Origin: Acanthamoeba castellanii str. Neff
Lineage: Eukaryota > Discosea > Longamoebia > Acanthamoebidae
DNA length: 64,000 nt
Assembly: GCF_000313135.1 (NCBI RefSeq)
Contig: NW_004457586.1
Span: 292,267-356,266 of the forward strand
Reading direction: 5' to 3'
Shown in pieces: positions 1-10,031 of the stretch; position 1 is the first letter of the stretch; each line of letters starts with the position of its first letter. The translations under genes and the position numbers were made by a program. Below the pieces are notes generated by a model. It was not told the DNA's origin, made no database searches, and was given only the letters and a program-made list of their open reading frames with translations.

Positions 1-212
1 CCCCGCACCCTGCCCAGCTCCTCCGAGTCCATCACGCACGAGATCCTCTTCCAGTTCGACGTCAAGGGTGCGTTGTTGTGTTTGCGTTGATGACATCGTG
101 GCCCTCTCACTCACTCCTCAAGCCAACGCTAAATCGGGCTACATCCGATTCAGGCTTCACCGGCTGGACGAAGGTGTTCGCTCCCCTGGTCATCACCGTC
201 AAGAAGATCTGA
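1..212 (+). CDS. C-terminal end of an unidentified protein (5' part outside window)
   Basis: The window opens inside an exon (1-67) in frame 1. A GTGCGT donor follows at 68, with an acceptor at 152-153. The last exon (154-212) restores the frame through a phase-1 junction and ends FTGWTKVFAPLVITVKKI then TGA at 210-212. Only about 41 residues are visible. They look like the last strands of a beta-rich domain, but I do not recognise the family. The reading frame is open across both exons and the junction keeps the frame, so this is a genuine gene end rather than noise. Confidence 0.6.
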   Translation, partial: PHPAQLLRVHHARDPLPVRRQGCVVVFALMTSWPSHSLLKPTLNRATSDSGFTGWTKVFAPLVITVKKI

Positions 213-614
213 TCTGTGTTTGTTACTGCTTGCTGGCCTGGTGAGGGCACTTTGTGGTACTTTGCTAATTACACACCACATCATCACCATCATCGTTGTT
301 CGAGTTTGGCGTCGTCTCCCGCGTCAAAGACACTTTCCGCCGTTGTGGGCGGGACCCGAATCGTTCACGCTCGAATCCCGGCGAAGGCCAGCGGGAGTGA
401 AGTGGGTTGACGTCCGGAGAAGGGGAGATGCGGAGGAGGAGAGCAGTTTGAGTCAGTCCTCCCCTGGTGTGGCAGCTGCCTCGCCAAGCAAGCCAACCAC
501 CACTACTGCCACCACTTGCTCTGCTCTTCGCATCAGATACCTACCAACCACCACCGGTTCCCTTCATCCATCAACCGAGAAGGGACCTTTCAAGTAACAA
601 CAACAACGACGACG
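213..614. other. Intergenic / 5' UTR
   Basis: There is no convincing coding exon in this stretch between the stop of the preceding gene and the ATG at 615. It ends in a CAA/ACGACG-rich leader directly before the ATG, so at least the last part is probably 5' UTR of the LRAT-type gene. Confidence 0.4.
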
Positions 615-1358
615 ATGGGCGCAGGACAGTCGGTAGCGGTGGTGTCGGCCGATGAGGGCGGAGCCAAGCTGCAGGCGGGAGATCACATCAAGGTCAAGCG
701 GTGGGGCTACTCCCACCACGGCCTCTACGTTGGTACCTACAAGCCCCTCCCCAACCCCTCCTGCTCCGCGCACTCACCTCGTGCCCTGGGTGGTGTTGGG
801 GTCGATTGGGTCTGCAGGCGAGGACGAGGTGGTCCACTTCGCGGGCAGCCCGACCGAGCCGTGGCGCAACGCCCGGGTCAAGCGTGAGTCAATGGGCGCC
901 TTCCTCGCCGGCGCCACCCAGTTCGAGATCCTGCTCTACGCCGACATCACCCCTCGGTAATCCGTCACACTCCCCCGCATGGAGGTGGTCCATTTCTTGG
1001 TCTTCTTGTTGAGGTCTCATCGGGAGGGTTGAACAGGGAGCGGCGGAAGGCGGTGAAGCGAGCGCTGCACGTGTGGCGGCACGAGGCCCACGACACCTAC
1101 AACCTCTTCTTCAACAACTGCGAGCACTTTGCCACCTTCTGCGTTCTCGGTACTACTACTTTCGGTTTCTCTCCTCCTCTCGACTCTCGCCACTCATCAA
1201 TTGGCGTATGTCCAGGCGAGGGCAAGAGCGAGCAGGTGCAGAGCCCGATCACGGCGCTCACCACGGTGGTGGCTGCCGGCATCGCCACCCAGGAAGTCCT
1301 TCGGCACATGGTCTCGATGCCCTCCGCCCCAGCAGCTGGCCAGCTCACCGACGCCTGA
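615..1358 (+). CDS. LRAT/H-REV107 (NlpC/P60 superfamily) domain protein
   Basis: Exons are 615-732, 818-956, 1037-1149 and 1216-1358. All junctions keep frame and give 170 residues. The protein has the circularly permuted papain-like fold of lecithin:retinol acyltransferase and HRASLS phospholipase/acyltransferases. The N-terminal segment AGDHIKVKRWGYSHHGLYVG supplies the catalytic His (34 or 35). VVHFAG follows, and the signature NNCEHFATFC carries the nucleophile Cys114. The length and the hydrophobic alanine/valine-rich C-terminal stretch (TTVVAAGIA) match HRASLS-type enzymes, where the tail anchors in membrane. The N-terminus MGAGQS also fits an N-myristoylation consensus. Known members hydrolyse or transfer acyl groups of phospholipids; activity here is inferred from intact catalytic residues. 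The next gene is convergent. Confidence 0.9.
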
Positions 1359-1466
1359 GCCCCCCCCCCAAATCGCCCTCAATCAAGTGTACATACAAAC
1401 AAAGACCACTGGTATAACGCTAATGTTATTCATGTTGAAGGAGGTGTGAGTGGCTTTGTAGGAGGA

Positions 1467-4241
1467 TCAAGAGGTGGTGACGGGGAGCACGTAGGAGCCC
1501 GGGAAGTAGCCGGTCTGGCCGTTGGGCAGCTTGCCGAGCCACCAGCCGTCGTCGCCCTTATCCACGAGCGTGATCACGGCGAACCGCGCGAAGTGGAGTA
1601 CGCCCTCGCGCTGGTCGTCCAGGTAGTCGTACTGAGCCACGTACAGCGGCTCGACCGGCGCCGTCGGGGGCGGCACCATCGGCAGCGGCCGCTCCGGCGC
1701 CGGGCGCGACGGCGGTCGCATCGTCGTCAGCCTCCTCGGCGAACTGGCCTTGGGTTGCTGCTGCTGCTGCGGGGCTGGCACCGCGGCCGGTGGCGCTGTG
1801 GCGTGGGTGTCCGTGAGCAGAAGCGGGCGGTGGGCGTGGCTCAGCGGCCCGGAGTCGGTGAGCGAGAAGAGGGGCACGGCGGCGCGCACGGCCTCCTCGA
1901 ACACCCCGCGCACGTTGAGGTCGGCAGCGGCCGAGCACTCAGCGTAGTGCCACAGCCTGAGCTTCTGGCGCCACTCCTCGCCCCGCTCTGCCGAGATGCA
2001 CTTGGTGGTGCCGCGCAGGTCAATCTTGCTCCCCACGAGAATGATGGGCGCGTCGGGGCAGATCGTGCGCAGCTCGTTGGCGATCTTCTCCACTTCCCTG
2101 CACAGGCGAGATTGGTGTGTGGTGTGCGGTGTGTGGTGTGGGTGTGTGGTGTGGGTGTGGGTGTGTGGTGTGTGGTGACGTACTTGAAGGAGGTGTAGGT
2201 GACGGGGAGCACGAGCAGTATAACGTGCATGTCCGCCAGGAAGAGCGCGCGGTTGTACTCCTCTGAGTCGAACACCTCCAGATCGGCCTTGATGCTCTCG
2301 GCCTCGACCACTCCCTGCCCCCCCCCATTGGCATGTCGTGTGCGTGAGTAGGAGAGATCTGAGGGTTGCAGGAGGAAAAGAGGCTCACCTGATAGTGGTG
2401 AGACGTGACGGCGTCGAGGCCGAACAGCTTGCCGATCATGGTCGATCTGCCGCCTCCGGGCGGCCCGGCCATTCCGCATCTGATGTGGACGTGCTGGGGT
2501 CGCAGCAGGAAGGGCGGGACGACGCACGACACAGCGTAGTCAAACAGCTCCTCGGGCGTGGCCATGTCGGGGTTGCCCTTGGCGGCCGCGGCAGACGATG
2601 ATATCTGGAAGGCCTGGGCCGCCTGCAGCCGCTTGGCGCACTGGGCGGTCAGGTCCCTGGCCTTGTACTTGATCTCGTTGGTGGCCTGCTGCAGGTCCAG
2701 CTTCGTGAGCCCGAACAGCCTGACCGCCTTCGGACAGTAGCGCGCAATCTCCTGGCTGATCTGCAGACCGACCGACAACATCAGACTGCGTGAGCACAAC
2801 ACTATGAACCGTGTGCGTGTGCGTGCGTGCGTGCGTGCGTGTGCGGTGTGTGTGGCACGTTACCTCGTCCAACACGTTGAACTCATGCGAGTCCATGGCG
2901 AACAGAATGATCACAATATCGATGCCAGGATAGGCAAATGCCCTGTTCTGGCCCGAGTCTATGATCTCCAGCCGCACGGGCACTCCATCCAGATTGTAGT
3001 GCTTACTAAGCCACACATACACACACGTGGTACATGAGTCCACGCGACGTAGATGTGGGATATTGGGAGTGGAGTGCTGGGCGGGTCAACACGTACTTGT
3101 AGCGGTAGACGCTGCCGACCTCCTCCTGGGTGAGCTCGGCAACCACCGTGGACTTGCCGCACTGGGCCGGCCCGACCAGCGCGCACCGGATGTGCAGCTG
3201 CTTGGGCACGAACAGCAGTCGCAGCCGCTCCTCGATGGACTCGATCAGATCGTGCAGCGCCCCGCTGCCTTCGTGTTCGCCTGTAGTGAGCACCCACCTC
3301 AACGCGTGAGCATAATAATCATAATAAATATAATAATAATAATAATAAATAGAGCAGTGGAGCCGAACCCTTCTCGAACAGCGTGGTGAACTCCTGGAGC
3401 GTGAGCTTCTTGTCGTGGTTGATGTCCGCAGCCTCGAACTCGGCCCGCATTCGCTCCTTCATCGCCGGCGAAGAGAAGGGGAGGGGGAAGGTGAGCCCCA
3501 TCTATGGCCCAGCGCGTCCACGAGGTGGGCGGCGGTAAGTACCTCGAGCGTGGGGTCCTCCTTGGCGTTCTCCAGCGCGGAGAGGTACGTGTTGGCAAAC
3601 CTACGAACCCACGGCGCGCAGGCCACGGGTTAGAAGCGTTGGAATGAGGTGACCAAGGCCGAGCGCGCTCAATGATGCGTTACCTCGACACCGTGAATCG
3701 CATCTGGTTGAACTCCATCAGGCTGATGGATCCATCTCCGTCCTGATCGCACAGAGTGAACAAGACTTGTAGGGGGAGGAGGATGATGTCAATTGGTACG
3801 TTAGATGCCACGTGTGTCGTGTGCGGGGTGCGGTATGTGCGGTGTGCGCGAGAGGAGGGGGTACATTGAAGCTTCTCCTGCTTAGAGCCCACGCAAAAGA
3901 CAGAGGCGCCGAGCACGTAGTCACGGAAATCGATGCAGCCCGTGCCGCCCGGGTCCAGGGCCTCCCACAGTCGCTGCGCGAACGCGTCGTCGCCCGCAGC
4001 GAACACCTTCCCAAAGTTGGCCCGGTCCAGGCGGCCCGACGGGAACTGCCGCTGGATGATCTCGAACAGCGCCGACAGCTCTCCCACCTGATGTCGGCTC
4101 ACTACGCAAAGTGGGGGGGGGGCAACGTCACACCAGACTCCTTCACAACCGCCAAAACCGCCGCGTAAGGGGGGGGGGCAGAAGTGTACGTTCTCGGGAC
4201 AGGGAGGGCTCTGCAGCATGCTTGCCGTGCTTCTGCCCCAT
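1467..4241 (-). CDS. EF-hand / tandem Rho-like pseudo-GTPase / SH3 protein
   Basis: The start is taken at ATG 4241, giving MGQKHGKHAAEPSLSRE. It splices in phase 1 to exon 2 at 4101, which gives the recoverin/calcineurin-B-like LSRHQVGELSALFEII. Domains in order: an N-myristoylatable leader; calcium-binding EF-hands including DQDGDGSISLME (canonical loop, about 3735) and DINHDKKLTLQE (about 3420); Rho-like domain 1 with P-loop GPAQCGKST, DSGQ in place of DTAGQ, and TKLD; Rho-like domain 2 with P-loop GPPGGGRST (Arg for the Lys), DSEE in place of DTAG, SKID, and ECSA; a proline-rich linker; and a C-terminal SH3 (YDYLDDQ...GWWLGKL...GYFPGSYV). The layout resembles Miro (GTPase-EF-GTPase) but in a different order, with an SH3 and no C-terminal membrane anchor. 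The degenerate switch and P-loop residues suggest at least domain 2 does not hydrolyse GTP. A RhoGEF lies directly upstream on the same strand. Confidence 0.82.
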
Positions 4242-4530
4242 TGTTGGCGGTTGTGAAGGAGTAGGTCTTGTGGTAGTGGAAATAATAAGCGGAGAAATAC
4301 ACTAAATAAAAGTGTTATTTTTTTATTGTCCGGTCTGGGCTGAGCTAGAAAGGCGAAGCGCGAGTCACCTTGTGATGGCGGCGGTTCGTCTAGAGCGGGG
4401 GCGGTTGGAATAAATAGTTTGCTTGCGAGTGGTATAGGTACAGGAATGACAACGCCTCACCCACCGTGGCGCGCGCGCGGTGGCGTGAAACGACGATCAG
4501 CCGTGTGTGCGGTGTGGTTCAGGGTTTCGC

Positions 4531-7500
4531 TTAGGAGAGAACGCAGGTGCAGCATCCACCATCCTCCATCTCCGGCCTCGACGTGAGGAGCGGCTGCCCC
4601 TCGCTTTGGCCCTCTCCCGCGGTGTGGGCCTGATAGGCCTTCACCCGCTCACCCACCGTGCCCTTGGCAATGGTCCCCCTGTCGGCACCCTGCGTCCCCA
4701 GAGAATGCAGAGCAGGCACGTAAGCTCGCGTGTCGGCAGCGCGGAAGTGTAACGCCGGCGAAGGTGGTACGTACCTCTTTGCTGCTGGGCGGCGCGGCGG
4801 CTGCCGGGCTCTTGGGCGGCTTGTCCTGCCGGCTGGCGCTGGCCGGAGATGCGGCCGGCGACGCGTCCGCGCTGCCGACAGCCGAGTTGTAACTTGTCAC
4901 CCTCTTCACAATTTCAGCAGACATCTTACGCCCCGGCGGCTGCAGTTGATGTAGATTGTTACCCAGTTAGTTCAATGTGCCCTACCGAGACCTTCACTTC
5001 ACGAGAAAGTGCTAGGTGGAGGCGGTGGTACATCGAGCGCGTCGGATCCCCGCGGCGTGCCACGGGGCGTGCCGCGCGGCGAGTTCTTGGCGACGTCGTC
5101 CTGCGCCCGGGCCACCAGCAGCGCTGCCTCCGAGGGCATGCGGGTCGAACCGGGCGTGCGCTGTCTCGGACTCTCTGCAACCGCCAACACACGGACGAGG
5201 GGGGGGGGTGAGTGGGTCGGTGGATTGAGGAAGAGAGGGACGCAGACAACGAACCGAGGGTGATGGAGTCGCCGGACTCGAATATGTTGCGAGAGTCGCG
5301 CACACTGCCGGCTCGGGTCACCTGCTTGACCTCCTCCTTCCGCTTCTCGATCTCGGCGAGCTGCTGATCGGAGATGGCCCCGCTGGAGCGCGACACCGCC
5401 TGCAGGTACATCTGCTGGCGCTCTTGCACGTCTACCAGTAACCAACGGTGAGTCAAGTGGTGCGATAGAGTCGGGGTTGCCAGCAGTCGAGTGAGGGTGA
5501 GCGTACTGCGCTGGATGAACTGGTACTCCTTCCGCACTTCGGCGTTATTGAGGAATTTGGACCTGTTCTTCTCCTCCTCGGTCTGCTTTTCCATCACGCC
5601 CATTTTCACGAGCCTCGCCATCTCCTTGCCGCTCAAGCTGCCGTAGGTGTCCTCGTCCTCATCTCTGTTACACACACACACACCCCACTTAAGCTTTGCT
5701 TCAAGCGCGCTAATACCTCTAGAGGAGGATCTCATACCGCTTGTGCTTTTGGTCCTTGCCTTGCTGTTGCTGCTCGGAAGCGGCCTGGATGATCATCTGC
5801 AGAGCAAAATTCTTATTCTCGTCGACCGATCCCTCGCGGGTGCCTTCCTCAATAGGAATCTCTCCCGCGTCCTGCAGCTCCTTCCGCTTCACTGTCGTAC
5901 GACATCACGCCATAGCCGCGTTAGTGAGCGCGTCACGGGGAGCGCCTAAGGGGGTCGCGCACCCTTGTCGGCGGGCTGCATGTCGGCAAAGGCCTTATTG
6001 AGGGCATCTATCCACGTCTTCTTGTCCTCCGCCGACGCCGCGCAGAAAGTGTACGTCTGCGAGTTGACCGACTTGATTTGAAAAATGTTTTTGAATGCTG
6101 CGTTGCACGCAGAGCGCGCAGTCAGTTGGATGGAGTTCATGGTTCTGTACGGTCGTGAGAGGCGATGGGCGTACCGTTGGTGTCGGGAAGATCGACCACC
6201 CAGGTGGAGTGCAGGAGGAAGTGGCCCTTGTACCGGTACGACGTCAACAGACGACTGGAGAACACGAGCAGATCGTTGAAGAGGTAGACCAGCACGAAGC
6301 TACTGAACAGATTGAGCGCTCCGAAGCGCATCGACAGCAGCTTCCCCTCCGTGATCCAGTATCGGTGCGGTGCTACCAACTGGTGCGGAGTGCACGCGGT
6401 GAGTGACTCGCCTACGTCCGCCGGCACAGTACGTTGGACGAGTGGTACGTACCTGGACTTCGCCTCCGAGGCTGTTCTGGATGTGCAGCACTTTGGTGAG
6501 CGCCGAGGAGGTGGCGATGTCTTTGTTGACGAAGTCGGTGACCGACTGCAGCATCTTGAGGGCCTTACAGAGGGACTCGTAGTCCGGGTGGTGTTCCCAC
6601 GTGTGCGCGATCATGTCCTGTGCGCGTTGGCCGCTTAGGCGTTCAGATTATACAACACCAGCCAAACAGCGTCGAAGCAAGATCAACGTACCTCGAGCAA
6701 CAGATTGTATCGCGGTATTCTACGTTGGGGAACCAGGAAAGAAGAGACAACATTAGAATGCGGCGCGAGGTGGTGCGCCAACAAGGACAGGTGAGTGATG
6801 AGGCACCTTTGGATGGGCATGATGAGATAGGAATCGAATGTGAGCACGTCGGCTCTGCCGCCGTAGCACCTCTGTATGAACTGATACAGGATATCCTTGT
6901 CGTTGGCGGACTGCTCGAGCATGACCACCGCGCTCTCGTAGTTATTGGTGTACTGCGTGTACATTTTCATGAACGGGCTCTGCACGCAACGATGCACATG
7001 TGCCGGTGAGTGCGCAGCACGCAGACATTGCAGGCAATGAAGGGGGAGAGGCGGTCACCATCTTGATGAAAATGTCTCCGATGGTCTGGGTGTTCGACCA
7101 GTTGTCCACTCGTTCCTTAAGATCGGAGAGCAGCGTTGTGTTCAGGTTGATGATGTACTCGGCCTTGGAGGTGATGTTGTTCAGCTCGGCCACCCGTCCA
7201 TCGCTCGCTCCGCGTGCCAGCGCTTGCAGAGGTCGAACGTACACCTGAACCGTTGAAGCCACACGAAGAGCTGACAGTCAGTACGGTCCAGGCGAAGGGA
7301 GGAGAGGAGGCGCACCTCCATCATTTTGGTAAGGCCCTTGATATAGGTCTCCTCCGTGTGAAGGAGCTCCTTGACCACATGGTCTCTGTGCTTTTTTCTG
7401 GACACTAGAAGGCAAGAAGGGACAACAAAGACTCAAATGAGCAAACTAGAGCGGTAATTAATGAGAAAACAAATAAAATAACTTCAAATAAATAAACAAT

Positions 7501-7659
7501 AACATTAGAAACAATCCTAACTAATAATAACAGGTGCAGCAGTGTTCTGAAGATGGAGCTGGTGTAGGTACATAGGCGCTTGTAGCGTTTGCGGGCCAGC
7601 CACCGACGTACCAGACCCTGCAGCTTCGGCAGCATAACGGGGTCGACTTGGCCCTCCAT
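4531..7659 (-). CDS. RhoGEF with IQ motif, DH and PH domains and a C-terminal CaaX box
   Basis: The start is ATG 7659 (MEGQVDPVMLPKLQG). An upstream ORF cannot join in a usable phase, so an untranslated first exon is inferred. Domains in order: an IQ-like motif LQGLVRRWLARKRYKRL; a DH domain starting KELLHTEETYIKGL, including YVRPLQAL, PFMKMYTQY and YLIMPIQRIPRYNLLLE (the CR3 helix typical of Dbl proteins); a PH domain containing VYLFNDLLVFSS and the closing helix KKTWIDALNKAF; then a charged coiled-coil tail with low-complexity SPRGTPRGTPRG. The last exon ends EMEDGGCCTCVLS. CVLS is a canonical farnesylation CaaX box, with adjacent cysteines suited to palmitoylation. DH-PH proteins load GTP on Rho/Rac GTPases. 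Lipidation would hold this one on membranes. Joins in the tail were checked for phase. Confidence 0.85.
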
Positions 7660-8106
7660 TTCTTCTTCTGTTCAGAAGGGACTGTGAGGTTGGGCAGCAA
7701 ACGACCACCAAGTCAGACTGCGTACCCCTTCACCGGTGTCGATCTTTCGGCCCGAAACAGTTTCTTTCGCTTCCTTTTTCCCAGCAACGCGGTTGTGCGA
7801 AGACTGCAGTCCCACGGGCCTAGCCACAGGCCTCTGCCAGAGATGCCACGAGAAGAGAGAACTGGCTCACTATCACCCCGAGGCCACAGAGAAGGCAAAA
7901 AGACGCGACACCCGCACGGTCTTGCCAACAACACCAAACAAATAATAACGAGCGAAGAGAAATATCAAAACAACAAAAAGAAATTTTGGAATTTGTGGTA
8001 TGTGGTTGACCTGTGCGTGTGTTGTGGGTGGCTTCGTTGGTTGCTGGTTATTGTAATCAACAAAGGGATCGAACGAACGGCTGGTTTTCAACTGAGCGTA
8101 AAAGCA
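7660..8106. promoter_or_regulatory. Divergent intergenic region between RhoGEF and PRA1 genes
   Basis: This 447 bp spacer separates two genes transcribed away from each other, so it must hold both promoters. On the minus strand an acceptor at about 7671 just before the RhoGEF ATG, and a GTACGC donor near 7725, suggest a 5' UTR intron. No TATA box or known motif is clear. Confidence 0.4.
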
Positions 8107-8788
8107 ATGAGCGGAATCAAGATCATCATTCGCTCATGGAGCGATTTCCTGTCAACGAGCGACGTCTCTGTGCCCAAGCGCGCTGATGTCCTATCCGATA
8201 GGATCCGCCTTAACCTGAACCACTGGCTGGGCAACTACCTGTGCATCGTTGCTGCCTTCGTAGTACTGGCTGGGTACTTATAAGCGCCTCTCATCGTTTA
8301 TTGTTCCCTCCCTTTTTGACCATTGCCTTTGATTGCTGCAGATACTTCTACCCTGGCCTGTTTGTGGCGAGCGTGCTGGCTGCTCTTGGCGGTGCGGCCA
8401 CCATCTTCACCAAGGACATGCGTCTTGAAGTCGGCGGCGTGGCCGTCAACGAGCTGCACAAGTATGGCCTCACTGCTCTTGGTACGTTCTTCGCTCGTTT
8501 CCTCCAGGATGCGTTGGTCGCTTATTCTTGCCTTCGTTCAGTGAGCATCTTCTCGTTGTACTGGAGTGAGAGCTTCCAGCCGCTCTTCGTCACGGTCGCA
8601 ATCGCTGGCATTCGTACGCCTGCCATCTCCACAGCTCGCTTAATCTCTCAATTCTCACATTCGTATCCTTGGGTCCAGTCGTACTGGTCCACGCTGCGGG
8701 CAAGGACAAGGCGAGCCTGAAGACTCGGGTCAAGACAGGCCTCGACTCTATCAAGAGCGACGTCAAGAACGAGCTGAAGAGCCATTAG
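8107..8788 (+). CDS. PRA1 family protein (prenylated Rab acceptor, ARL6IP5/PRAF-like)
   Basis: Exons are 8107-8273, 8342-8481, 8542-8613 and 8679-8788. The small third exon is needed to complete the second membrane segment, and all phases agree. The protein starts MSGIKIIIRSWSDFLS, then has the PRA1 signature region: RIRLNLNHWLGNYLCIVAAFVVLAGYFYPGL as a hydrophobic hairpin, a short polar linker, and a second hairpin ending LVLVHAAGKDKASLKTRV. The C-terminus is charged and lysine-rich. PRA1 proteins sit in ER and Golgi membranes, bind prenylated Rab GTPases and assist vesicle trafficking. The HAA-K-KAS motif after the second hairpin is close to the ARL6IP5/JWA type. Confidence 0.88.
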
Positions 8789-9034
8789 TCTGCAGCAGGG
8801 TCTTCATCCCTACTTGTACAGTTGAGAGCGTGGCCACCTGCGTCCGCCCGCTGTGGCTACGATGCAACACCAACACCACAGCCAACCAAGCAAAGACGAG
8901 GAGTTGAACACGTTTAGATTTGTTTACACGTCTGCAGACTAAAGCTTTGCCCAAGGGCTTGGGTGGCCGTTGAGGGTGGTGGCCTGCGTTCTTCAGCGTC
9001 TTGCAAACGTAAGGTGGTACGCCACTCGCCCGCC

Positions 9035-9865
9035 TTAGTTCTCCTCGAGGAAGCACACGTAGTCGGTGAGCTGCTGCAGCTGGTCGAGCGAAGCGCCCTG
9101 CCTCGTCTCGGGGACGATGGGCCTGGGAGCCACTGATCCCGAAGCAGCATCGTGCGTCCAGCCGTGCTGCACCGCCACTGTGTGCGCACACAGACACGGG
9201 CACGTGTGCCAGCACAGAAGAAGTGGTGTAGGCATGAGCACGAGGCAGACACATGCACGCATGCACAAAAGCGAGAACGAGAAGAAGAGCTGAGGTTGGG
9301 CACGCACGCGTAATGGCGTCCTGCTCGCTGAGGCCGAGAAGCACGGCAAGATCGCCGGTCGAGATGTTGGAGTAGGCGCTCGAGATGAGCTTGAAGGTGC
9401 GCTCCCTGAACTTCTCCACGAAGGCCTGCACGAAAAGCACGGTGCCTGGGCTCCAGTTGTAGGCCTGTGCGCTCTGGTAGATGTCGGTGTACTTCTTGTT
9501 CCACACGTTCTGGCCAATCGTCCAGATGGCGTTCAATTCGGGATCGGTTTCCTTGATCTTCTTGGGGATCCTCCGCCACAGGAAGCGAGCGTAGTGAATC
9601 TCATTTTCGATCAGGTACGACAGCAGCTGGGCACCGTAGAGAGGCAGTGCATCTTTGGGATTCTCAGCACACTAGAAGCGACGAATCTGAATCAATCGTG
9701 GTGCCAAGCCAAACAGCAATGCGTTTGGCCCCCCCCAAGCGAAAAATGGGTTGCGAAACGTACGAAGTACTCGTATTCCTCAAGATTCTGTGCGATGAGG
9801 GCGAAGGCACCCTTCTGCGCAAGCCCAACCAATTCCTTCTCCAGCTCTTGTCTCCTCTGTGCCAT
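9035..9865 (-). CDS. CSN8: COP9 signalosome subunit 8
   Basis: The start chosen is ATG 9865 (MAQRRQELEKELVGL). An in-frame codon at 9955 could extend it. The core LLSYLIENEIHYARFLWRRIP, ELNAIWTIGQNVWNKKY and IYQSAQAYNWSPG parallels animal CSN8 (ARYLWKRIP, IWSVGQRIWQ, INAHQWS). The middle forms a PCI-type winged-helix region with ISTGDLAVLLGLSEQDAI. The last exon ends LQQLTDYVCFLEEN, matching the conserved tail (LTDYVAFLEN). CSN8 is the smallest PCI subunit of the COP9 signalosome, which removes Nedd8 from cullins. It therefore acts on cullin-RING ligases that use F-box proteins like the three encoded in this window. Confidence 0.93.
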
Positions 9866-10031
9866 GATTGATTGATGCGTGCCTCCAATTCCGCCCACAA
9901 AATGTTTGTTTTGTTGATTCGCAGGTTTGCCTTCACCGAAATTCACATTATTCAATTTTAGTGTGAAATTGGGGCCTTCTGCTCAAGTTGCTTCTTCATC
10001 CGGAAACACAGAGTGGAAAAGGGCAGGCATC

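Noticed and set aside
2104..2180. GT-rich stretch as a regulatory or Z-DNA element
   Set aside because: It sits inside an intron of the EF-hand/Rho gene and is like many other CA/TG-rich introns here. Nothing specific sets it apart.
7713..7937. Upstream coding exon for the RhoGEF (basic KRKRKKLFRAERSTP frame)
   Set aside because: Its only good donor leaves a phase that does not match the next exon's ATG frame, and the frame that would match contains a stop.
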